Part shown: positions 7,997 through 15,614 of the stretch, in pieces
How positions within the stretch are numbered: position 1 is the first letter of the stretch
How the letters are laid out: every line of letters begins with the position of its first letter
Assembly (NCBI RefSeq): GCF_003061025.1
Contig: NZ_QAIL01000040.1
Location: 1 to 41,693 of the forward strand
Length of the DNA: 41,693 nt
Direction of reading: 5' to 3'
DNA from: Pedobacter sp. HMWF019
GTDB taxonomy: Bacteria > Bacteroidota > Bacteroidia > Sphingobacteriales > Sphingobacteriaceae
Notes under the pieces: generated by a model
What the model saw: only the letters and a program-made list of their open reading frames with translations
Told to the model about the DNA's origin: nothing
The model's database searches: none
Program-made: the position numbers and the translations under genes

Positions 7997-8028
7997 AAAA
8001 AAAGCGAAGCAACAGCTTCGCTTTTTTT
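7997..8028. terminator. Bidirectional terminator between ahpD and ppc
   Basis: A 14-bp perfect inverted repeat: seven As plus GCGAAGC at 7997-8010, loop AACA, then GCTTCGC plus seven Ts at 8015-8028. It serves both convergent genes. Confidence 0.9.
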
Positions 8029-8044
8029 ATGGCTTTATTTTACT

Positions 8045-10636
8045 TTAAGCAAGGTTACGGCCGGCATTGACGATACCGTAAACGGTCCTGATGGCCAATT
8101 TTTCATAAGCCTGCCGTTTATCTTCTGCAAGGTCTTCATTGCCGAGATGTCCCAGGGCATAATGCTGGATCAATACCAAAGGCAATACAATTTTCTCTCT
8201 AACGGCAATAGAACGCCGCTCAACAGGATAATTCTCCATCAAGACACTGTGGTCTGATAATTTTAAAAGCATGGCCTTAGAAAGCTCAAATTCCTCATGG
8301 AGGGTTTTCCAGAATGGACCAAATTCCTGATCATTTGCGAAATGTGCGGTAATGGCAAAATCGGATTTGCTCATTGACATCATACAGTTGTCAATGATTG
8401 TTTTGAAATAGCCAGACTGGTGATAGGTTTGGTGTACGTTTTCCCAGTTGCCTTTTTCCTCCTGACTTTTTAATGCCGTTCCTATTCCATAAAAACCAGG
8501 GATGTTTTGTTTGAGCTGGCTCCATGCGGTTACAAAGCTGATCGCCCTCAGATCTTCGAGCTTTAACGGGCCCCCTGAGTTTCTCTTTACCGGCCGGCTG
8601 CTGATGTTGATCTTGGACAACAGGGTGAGCGGGGAGAATTTCTCAAGATAGCGTAAAAACAATGGGTGGTTGCGCAGCGCAACAAAGGCTTCATAGCTTT
8701 CATTAGCCATCACATCCAGGATGTCTTTATGTATGGGATCAAGCAGGATGTTGTGCTTTTCTCTAATCCCTGCCGAAATACCCGCATTGATCAGCTGGGC
8801 TATATTAAATTCTGCACTGTCTATAGAGCCGTATTGTGAGCTGATGGTTTGACCCTGTATGGTCAGCTGGATATTTTTATTGGCAATTTCTTTGCCCATA
8901 GAAGCATAAAAACGGTGGGTTTTACCTCCGCCTCTTGCTGGTGGACCACCTCTGCCATCAAAAAAGGCCAGCTTAATGTTGTGTTCATCTGAGGTTTTGG
9001 TCAGGGCTACCTTGGCGTTAAAAATGGACCAGTTGGCCATTAAATAGCCGCCGTCCTTGGTGCTGTCTGAGAAGCCGAGCATGATGTCTTGTTTGTTGCC
9101 TCTTTTTTCCAGATGTTTTCTATAAAATGGATGGGTATACAGGGTCTCCATAATTTGTGAAGCACCCTCCAGGTCATTTACTGTTTCAAATAAGGGAACA
9201 AAATCTATAGTCAGGTTATCTTCATTCCAGCCGTTCCAAAGGAACAGTTCAACCAATTGAAGGATGTCGCTGGCCTGCTGGCAATTGCTGATGATGAAAC
9301 GGTGACAGGCCAGTTCTCCATTGCTGGTCTGGATTTCCCTGATCTCGGAAATGGTTTGCAGGGTGTCGTTGATCAGTTCATCGGACTGCTCGGGATAAAT
9401 CACCTTTGCGCTTTTAAAAGAAAGAATTTTGATCTTTTCTGTTTCAGATAATCCCTCATAGTTTTCCGGGAAGAGAGAAATGATGGGTTTGCTTTGACGG
9501 CAAAAGGCATGTACGTCCCGTAGTACACGGCTGTCCTGGCGGATATCAAGCGAAGCAAAATGGCAGCCATAAAGGTTCACCTTGCGGATTAAATCATCTA
9601 CCAGGTCTACAAACAAGCCATCATGGTCCTTGATAAGGGTGGTTTTGATGTTGTTCAGGTGGGACTGGAGTTCTGCTGCGATGTTTTTGGCTTCTATATT
9701 GTTGTCAAAAGCATTCTGATATAGGACTTCCTGTACAACGGCAATGGTATCTTCGACGCCCCTGAAGGTAATTCTGCGCTTCAGGTTCCTGAAATCCCTG
9801 TAATAGCAGCGGAACAGAATCTGGCGAAGCATTTTGGCTACTTGTATAGTGTCTTGTGCGTGTACATTCGGGTTTCCGTCGCGGTCACCACCCGGCCAGA
9901 AGCCAAGTTCAATGATCTTTTTAGATTCCAGCTGAAATTCATTCAGGCTCTGGTCCACTTCCGACTGGATCTGTGCCGCGGCAAAATAAAAGACATTTTC
10001 CATATACCAGGCCAGGCTTAAGGCCTCGTCAACCGGGGTAGGGGATTTTTTATTGAAGAAAGGGGTCTTTCCTAATTGCTGTAACAGTTGATTGATGCTT
10101 AGTACATCATTTATCTTAATGGCAGCTGTAAGGTCTGTAATGATGGACAAAACGCTGCCAGGGTAAAATTGAGTGGGATGTGCGGTTAATACCAGTCTCA
10201 GGGAGAATTCCTCAATCAGCTTCTCGATTTTATGGCTCAGAACCTCATTGTCTACACCCTTGGACAGATACGAATGAAGAGAACTTTGATCGTCCATGGT
10301 GTTGAGCTTGTTAAAAGAGGCATCCTCTACGGCGTCAAAAAGAACGACCTGACGTTCAATGTACTGGATAAACCGGAACAAAAGATCTATTACATCCTTT
10401 TCGCTGTTGTTTTGGGTGTACTTATCAAAAAAGCTCCTGATGATTTGTCCTGAATTTTCCCGGGCTTTTACGCCGTCTTCACAATGCTTAATAAAAAGCG
10501 GAAGAAGGGTGCCGGTGTCTTTTACTTTGTAAAATGGAAGGGTTAGGAATAAGCTATTGTACAGTTCGAACCTCGATACAACTTCGTTGTTAAAGATGGA
10601 TTCTTTTTGCCCTGTAGCTTTTTGTTTCTGCATCAT
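8045..10636 (-). CDS. ppc: Phosphoenolpyruvate carboxylase
   Basis: The enzyme adds bicarbonate to PEP to form oxaloacetate, replenishing the TCA cycle. The 863-aa protein keeps the catalytic landmarks: TAHPTQ with His153, GGDRDGNP, GFSDSTKDGGYLMANW, the glycine-rich loop FDGRGGPPARGGGKTHRF, and a C-terminal GIVNAGRNLA. Several residues differ from the E. coli/plant pattern: TAHPTE is TAHPTQ, the HGRGG loop is DGRGG, and QGE is QGQ. The C-terminus ends NLA rather than NTG. These suggest a divergent Bacteroidota-type enzyme. The gene is monocistronic. The next codon after ATG 10636 is also ATG, so the start could be one residue later. Confidence 0.93.
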   Translation of the reverse strand: MMQKQKATGQKESIFNNEVVSRFELYNSLFLTLPFYKVKDTGTLLPLFIKHCEDGVKARENSGQIIRSFFDKYTQNNSEKDVIDLLFRFIQYIERQVVLFDAVEDASFNKLNTMDDQSSLHSYLSKGVDNEVLSHKIEKLIEEFSLRLVLTAHPTQFYPGSVLSIITDLTAAIKINDVLSINQLLQQLGKTPFFNKKSPTPVDEALSLAWYMENVFYFAAAQIQSEVDQSLNEFQLESKKIIELGFWPGGDRDGNPNVHAQDTIQVAKMLRQILFRCYYRDFRNLKRRITFRGVEDTIAVVQEVLYQNAFDNNIEAKNIAAELQSHLNNIKTTLIKDHDGLFVDLVDDLIRKVNLYGCHFASLDIRQDSRVLRDVHAFCRQSKPIISLFPENYEGLSETEKIKILSFKSAKVIYPEQSDELINDTLQTISEIREIQTSNGELACHRFIISNCQQASDILQLVELFLWNGWNEDNLTIDFVPLFETVNDLEGASQIMETLYTHPFYRKHLEKRGNKQDIMLGFSDSTKDGGYLMANWSIFNAKVALTKTSDEHNIKLAFFDGRGGPPARGGGKTHRFYASMGKEIANKNIQLTIQGQTISSQYGSIDSAEFNIAQLINAGISAGIREKHNILLDPIHKDILDVMANESYEAFVALRNHPLFLRYLEKFSPLTLLSKINISSRPVKRNSGGPLKLEDLRAISFVTAWSQLKQNIPGFYGIGTALKSQEEKGNWENVHQTYHQSGYFKTIIDNCMMSMSKSDFAITAHFANDQEFGPFWKTLHEEFELSKAMLLKLSDHSVLMENYPVERRSIAVREKIVLPLVLIQHYALGHLGNEDLAEDKRQAYEKLAIRTVYGIVNAGRNLA

Positions 10637-10942
10637 GATTAACGGCTATTTTTTTCGCGCTTAATCTAGCAAAAATGATTCACATACGGGGTATGCTGAC
10701 AAAATATTATTTGGAAAAATTTAAACCATCAGGTGTTGCACTGCACAAGCCGATAAGAATAAATGGGGAGTAGCAGATTTTGTACTAATGAAAAAATAAA
10801 TTAACTTGCTTCTATTAAAGGTTAAATTAAATCTTTTAAACGTATGTGCCTGCTTGATCGCATCAGATGTGAATGCAGGTTTTAATTGTTAATTTTTTGG
10901 TCATAAAAAAGCCGTTAAGTTTTCTTAACGGCTTTTTTGTTT
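10637..10942. other. Intergenic region between ppc and the efflux operon
   Basis: These 306 AT-rich bases must hold the ppc promoter, but I find no good -7/-33 pair on the minus strand. The only clear element is the terminator at 10905-10938. No small gene is evident. Confidence 0.5.
10905..10938. terminator. Terminator at the end of the efflux operon
   Basis: GCCGTTAAG at 10911-10919 pairs with CTTAACGGC at 10924-10932 around a TTTT loop. Six As lie on the left and six Ts on the right. On the minus strand it follows the emrB-like stop by four bases. Confidence 0.9.
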
Positions 10943-12490
10943 TTAGTGTACGTCTGCAGGAATCTCTACATTTTTCTTGAACTTCTGTAAGAAGACCAGT
11001 GGAATGGAACATAGAAGAATCAATCCTACGACCCAGTATGCATCACTGTAAGTAAGGAGCAGGGCCTGCTTGGTCACGGTACCATCGATTGCTCTTATGG
11101 CCATTGCCTTTGCATCGAGTAAATTATAGCCTTTGGCTACGAAATTACTGATGTAGGCATTGAATCTTGTTGTAAAAGCAGGATTGTAGTCGTTGATATT
11201 GGTGAGCAAGTTGCTCCGGTGAAAGCCTTGACGGGTATGGATCAGCGTGGTTAGCGCTGCAATACCGAAGGATCCACCCAATTGTCTCATCATATTGTTC
11301 AAACCGGATCCTTGTCCGACCTCTGCGCCTTTTAAGTCCTGTATCGCCAGTGTGGTTAAAGGGACAAATAGCAGAGCCATTCCAATACCTCTTATGATTA
11401 AGGGCAGAAAGAAATCACCGGTTCCTGAAGCCAGGGTCGATTTGCTTAGCATGCTGCAGAAAACAAAGAACAGAAACATCCCCATGGAGGCCATAAACTG
11501 AGCTGGAATCCCTTTTTTGAGGAAAATCCCAATAAAAGGCATCATAACGATGGTACAAAGACCACCCGGGAACAGCAATTCACCCGTTTGCAGGGGAGAA
11601 AAGCCCAGCAAATTCTGACAGAATACCGGGAATACAAATACAGATCCGTATAGACCAAAACCCAGGATAAAGGAGGTAAACATCCCTATGGAGAAGCTCC
11701 TATGCCTCATGATCTTGAAATTCACAATGGGATGGTCTGTAGACATTTCTCTCCAGATGAACAACAAGAGCCCAAAAACGGATGTTACAGCCAATACAGT
11801 GATGTAAGGTGTTGAAAACCAGTCTTCACTTTCTCCTTTTTCCAAAACGGTTTGAAGACTACCTACTGCAATGGCCAGTAGCGCAATGCCCCACCAGTCT
11901 ACCGGTTGGCCCTGGCCATCTCTTGGCGTCTTCTTTATATAGGTGTAGGTACAGTAGGCTGCGAGAATCCCGACTGGAATATTTACGTAAAATATCCAGG
12001 GCCATGAACTGATATCTAAAATATAACCACCAATTGTTGGTCCTACAGTTGGCCCAACAACAGCGCCTAAACCAAATAATGCTGTTGCGATACCAATATC
12101 TTCTCTCGGCCAGGTCTCAATTAGAATGGCTTGTGCGGTAGAGATCAGACCTCCACCGGCGATTCCCTGAAGGATTCTGAACATAACCAGTTCTCCCAGT
12201 GATGTTGCATTTCCGCAAAGGAAGGAGGCAATCGTAAACAGGATAATGGAAGTCAGGAAATAATTTTTTCGACCGAAGCGGCTACCGAGCCATCCCGACA
12301 TAGGGAGCACGATAACGTTCGCTACGGCATAACCAGTAGATAACCAGGCGACATCCTCCAGGGTTGCGCCCAGGTTACCTTGTATCTGTGGCAACGCTAC
12401 GTTTACGATGGTGGTATCAATCAGCTCCAAAAGGGAGGCTGTGATCACCGTAAAGGTAATGATCCACTTTTTTAAACCTTGCTCGGCCAT
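10943..12490 (-). CDS. emrB: MFS multidrug efflux transporter, DHA2 / EmrB family
   Basis: This inner-membrane drug/proton antiporter of 515 aa is predicted to have 14 membrane segments. Visible are the TTIVNVALP motif in TM1, motif A GWLGSRFGRK, and motif C in GLGAVVGPTVGPTIGGYI, which marks drug/H+ antiporters. It lies three bases after the emrA-like gene and last in the tetR-tolC-emrA-emrB operon. Together these would form a tripartite pump from cytoplasm to outside. Substrates are unknown. Confidence 0.93.
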   Translation of the reverse strand: MAEQGLKKWIITFTVITASLLELIDTTIVNVALPQIQGNLGATLEDVAWLSTGYAVANVIVLPMSGWLGSRFGRKNYFLTSIILFTIASFLCGNATSLGELVMFRILQGIAGGGLISTAQAILIETWPREDIGIATALFGLGAVVGPTVGPTIGGYILDISSWPWIFYVNIPVGILAAYCTYTYIKKTPRDGQGQPVDWWGIALLAIAVGSLQTVLEKGESEDWFSTPYITVLAVTSVFGLLLFIWREMSTDHPIVNFKIMRHRSFSIGMFTSFILGFGLYGSVFVFPVFCQNLLGFSPLQTGELLFPGGLCTIVMMPFIGIFLKKGIPAQFMASMGMFLFFVFCSMLSKSTLASGTGDFFLPLIIRGIGMALLFVPLTTLAIQDLKGAEVGQGSGLNNMMRQLGGSFGIAALTTLIHTRQGFHRSNLLTNINDYNPAFTTRFNAYISNFVAKGYNLLDAKAMAIRAIDGTVTKQALLLTYSDAYWVVGLILLCSIPLVFLQKFKKNVEIPADVH

Positions 12491-12493
12491 TTT

Positions 12494-13537
12494 TTAGTCT
12501 TTAATAGAAACTGAAACTTTAACACTCATACCAGGACGTAATTTTTCCATCATGGCTTTGGAGGCTTTGGTAATTTTAATTTTTACAGGGACGCGTTGTA
12601 CGACTTTAACGAAGTTACCCGTTGCATTATCCGGAGGTAGTAAAGAAGCTTTTGCTCCTGTAATTGGAGAGAAGTTGTAAACTTCGCCCTCGATATCTTC
12701 ATCAGGATAAGCATCTGCTTCGATCTTTACTTTAAGTCCTGAGTGTACTTTTTCCAATTGGGTTTCTTTAAAGTTTGCAGTTACATACAAGCTGTTGTCG
12801 TTCACAATAGAGAACAGGGATTGTCCTGCCTGTACGAGCTGTCCTTTTTGTACATTCTTTTTAGAAACCAGACCTGTTGCAGGTGCCTTGATGTCTGTAT
12901 AAGACAATTGTAATTTTGCAAAGTCCACATCACTTTGATGCTGGGTAACGCCAGTATGACTAACAGCAAGCTGTGATTGTGTGGTGCTTACTTGTTTAAC
13001 AGCGGCATTATATTGATCATTAGCGGCAGTAAAGGCAGCTTGTGCAGATTCTTTTTGTGCCTTAGCCTGATCAAACTGCTGCTGGGTAATGGAACCATCT
13101 TTTACCAGATTGGCATAACGTTCGTAATCTTTCTGAGCCAGATTCAATTTTACCCTTGCGGCTTCAATATTTGCTTTAGCTGTATTGGTATTGGCTGCAG
13201 TAGCGGCAATTTCAGACTGAGATACGTTTACACCTGCACTGGCACCTTTTTGTCCGGCTTCTGCCTGTTCCAGTTTAACTTTGAAATCGCTATCGTCCAG
13301 TTTAACGAGGACCTGTCCTTCTGTTACCCGGGTATTTTCTTCAAACAGGATTTCCTTTACATAACCACCTACACGGGATACCACAGGACTGATGTCACCA
13401 TCGATCTGGGCGTCATCTGTATCTACGTGTTTGCTGTAATAGATATATTCTGTGGTCCCAAAAACGGCACCTATAATTACAAGTACACCTAATATGATAG
13501 GAACTACTTTACTTTTCTTTTTTGTTTCAGTTGTCAT
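12494..13537 (-). CDS. emrA: Membrane fusion protein, EmrA / HlyD family
   Basis: This periplasmic adaptor of 347 aa has one N-terminal membrane segment at about residues 11-30. A lipoyl-like domain follows (TDDAQIDGDISPVVSRVGGYV), then a long Ala/Gln-rich coiled-coil hairpin at about residues 90-200. Barrel domains complete it, with the adaptor motif DIKAPATGLVSKKNVQKGQ. It links the EmrB-like transporter to the TolC-like channel encoded just upstream, 11 bases away. Confidence 0.93.
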   Translation of the reverse strand: MTTETKKKSKVVPIILGVLVIIGAVFGTTEYIYYSKHVDTDDAQIDGDISPVVSRVGGYVKEILFEENTRVTEGQVLVKLDDSDFKVKLEQAEAGQKGASAGVNVSQSEIAATAANTNTAKANIEAARVKLNLAQKDYERYANLVKDGSITQQQFDQAKAQKESAQAAFTAANDQYNAAVKQVSTTQSQLAVSHTGVTQHQSDVDFAKLQLSYTDIKAPATGLVSKKNVQKGQLVQAGQSLFSIVNDNSLYVTANFKETQLEKVHSGLKVKIEADAYPDEDIEGEVYNFSPITGAKASLLPPDNATGNFVKVVQRVPVKIKITKASKAMMEKLRPGMSVKVSVSIKD

Positions 13538-13548
13538 CGCTGTTTGTC

Positions 13549-14868
13549 TTATTGTTGAGAAATTTTTCCTGTTGATTTTAATAAAGTGTAATATGCAAGT
13601 CCGGCATCGGCTTTAGCCAGTTCCAGATTGATTTTACTTTGGTATAAAAGGGTTTCTGCATCAATTCTGTCTATTGCAGAAGCCACGTTGTTTTTATATT
13701 TAGAGGCCAATAATTTGTCGTTTTCTGTAGCCTGTTCAATGGAAGTTTGCAAAACTTTGATCTTGCTGATGGCCAGGGCATATTTTTGATAATTAGAGTT
13801 GATTTCTGTTTTCACCTGGTCTGAAAGGATGTCTTTCTGGATTACAATTCCTTTTTGCTGCACTTTAGATTCACTTACCTTATGTTTATTGGTCCATAAG
13901 TTTCCAAAGTTCCAGGATACAGTTGCGCCTACGGTAACAGGTAGCAAGTATTCGTTGGTTGAAGGGATGAAGCTTCCGTTTGGATTGATGTAATATAGGT
14001 TGGCTCCAACTCCAACAGTAGGAAGGGTATTGGCTTTTACCGATTTGATATTCACTCCGGCTACTTTGTCCTGGATTTCCAGCTGTTTAAGTTCCTGTCT
14101 GTTGGCCATGGCCATATCGATGTAAGTGCTCACCGGATCTACGATTTTAAGGTCATTTGACGGCTCCGTAATTTCGATTTCTGTATTTTCAGGTAAACCT
14201 AAAAGGATGTCCAGATCGTAATTGATGATTTTACGGTTACTTTCTGCTTCCAGATCGGTTAAGGAAACGTTGGCTTGTTGCAGTTGAAAGCGAAGTACAT
14301 CATTTTTAGTCACGATACCTTGGTCAAAGAAACGTTGTGCCTGTTTCAGTTGACTGGCAATGGACTCCAGGTTCTGGGCAATTACTTTTTTGCTCTGCAT
14401 TACTTTGAACAGCGCATAGTAGGTATTAATGACGGCATAACTCACCTCGTCTTTATTTTTGTCTGCATCTAGTAATGCAACCTGCGTAAGTAAACGGGTG
14501 GTTTCCTGTGCATATTTTAATTTTCCACCACCATAAACCAATTCTTCTACGGCAGCTGTTCCTATGAAAGCGTCTGCACGTTTAGGTAAAGTAAGTGGGT
14601 CCGCACCAGCAAGGGATAATTTGTTGGTTGGGATCTCAGCATGATTGTACATGAAGGAGGCCTTTGCGGTTGGAAGCGCATTATCTTTTACGATGCTCAA
14701 TTGTGCATTGGCTTCGTCAATTTTGTTCTGCGAGAGTTTCAGGTTCTTGCTGTTTTCTATGCCAAGCTGTACGGCCTCCTGCAGGCTTAGCTTTTTTACG
14801 TTTTGAGCGTAGAGCAAACCTGGCAGCAGCAAAACCAGCCCGCTTAATTTGATTGTTTTGTGTATCAT
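13549..14868 (-). CDS. Outer membrane efflux protein, TolC family
   Basis: The 439-aa protein has a signal peptide of about 21 residues ending LLYAQ, followed by two OEP repeats with the usual long helices. One example is KLSLQEAVQLGIENSKNLKL near the N-terminus. It forms the outer-membrane duct of the pump. Its ATG overlaps the tetR stop by four bases (ATGA), so regulator and channel are translationally coupled. Confidence 0.93.
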   Translation of the reverse strand: MIHKTIKLSGLVLLLPGLLYAQNVKKLSLQEAVQLGIENSKNLKLSQNKIDEANAQLSIVKDNALPTAKASFMYNHAEIPTNKLSLAGADPLTLPKRADAFIGTAAVEELVYGGGKLKYAQETTRLLTQVALLDADKNKDEVSYAVINTYYALFKVMQSKKVIAQNLESIASQLKQAQRFFDQGIVTKNDVLRFQLQQANVSLTDLEAESNRKIINYDLDILLGLPENTEIEITEPSNDLKIVDPVSTYIDMAMANRQELKQLEIQDKVAGVNIKSVKANTLPTVGVGANLYYINPNGSFIPSTNEYLLPVTVGATVSWNFGNLWTNKHKVSESKVQQKGIVIQKDILSDQVKTEINSNYQKYALAISKIKVLQTSIEQATENDKLLASKYKNNVASAIDRIDAETLLYQSKINLELAKADAGLAYYTLLKSTGKISQQ

Positions 14869-15485
14869 TTTTGGGGTGTTAAATACGTTGTTATAAGATC
14901 ATTTAGGTAGACGATCAGCCTTTCTGTTAAGATTTTCCGGTCTTCAGGAATGTTGATGTCCAGTTTTGAGCCAGCGGTAATTTTTGAAGGAAATACGGCC
15001 ACATTACTGATGGTTCCTGTAATGGTCGCGATGAGCATGCGCACGTCTATTTTTTTGAAACTGCCATTGTCTATGCCTTCATTAATAATGCCTTCGATCA
15101 TATTTAAATTAATGGCCATGGCATCTTTCATCCTGCAAAAGATTTCGGGTCTTTGGGCCAATAGGAATTCACGGTGCATCATCCGGTGAAAAGGAATATT
15201 GTTTAATATCCTGTACACATAACGGTTAACAACCTTTTTTAATTTTTCCATACTGGAGACCTTATCCTCGTTGATACTGATCAGCTGCATGTTAAAATCT
15301 TTAATGCTGTTGGTCATGATTTCTGTGAACACGCCATCTTTGGATCCAAAATAATAATTGATCATAGCCATATTGGCTCCCGCTTCTCTGGCGATCTGGC
15401 GGGTGGATGTACCTTCGTAACCCTGTTCAGCAAATAATTTTTCTGCTGCGGTTAAGATACTGGTCCTGGTGTCTACTTTTTCCAT
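14865..15485 (-). CDS. TetR/AcrR-family transcriptional regulator of the efflux operon
   Basis: The 206-aa protein has a TetR helix-turn-helix at about residues 8-54, with the signatures AEKLFAEQGYEGTSTRQIA and MAMINYYFGSKDGVF. A ligand-binding helical C-domain follows. It is the first gene of the efflux operon and is preceded by a perfect 30-bp palindrome 15 bases upstream, so autorepression is likely. I chose MEKVDTR at 15485; the longer frame starts at a TTG inside the palindrome. Confidence 0.92.
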   Translation of the reverse strand: MEKVDTRTSILTAAEKLFAEQGYEGTSTRQIAREAGANMAMINYYFGSKDGVFTEIMTNSIKDFNMQLISINEDKVSSMEKLKKVVNRYVYRILNNIPFHRMMHREFLLAQRPEIFCRMKDAMAINLNMIEGIINEGIDNGSFKKIDVRMLIATITGTISNVAVFPSKITAGSKLDINIPEDRKILTERLIVYLNDLITTYLTPQK

Positions 15486-15500
15486 TTTAATATTGCGCCA

Positions 15501-15530
15501 CAAAATTAATCAATCGATTGATTAATTTTG
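15501..15530. promoter_or_regulatory. 30-bp perfect palindrome, probable TetR operator
   Basis: The half-site CAAAATTAATCAATC is followed directly by its exact complement GATTGATTAATTTTG. Each end contains TAATTTTG, a match to the -7 consensus, reading outward: minus strand at 15501-15508 toward tetR, plus strand at 15523-15530 toward the GH9 fusion gene. Repressor binding would therefore cover promoter elements in both directions. Clear -33 TTG partners are not seen. Confidence 0.8.
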
Positions 15531-15614
15531 TGTATTATTTACCCGGTGTAGGATAATTGACCAAAATCTGACAAGTTTCGTATTTTTAGGCTCATCACTT
15601 AATTTTATAAAGAC

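Noticed and set aside
12977..13492. 171-codon plus-strand open frame opposite emrA
   Set aside because: Cys/Phe-rich antisense shadow of the coiled-coil region of a clear HlyD-family gene.
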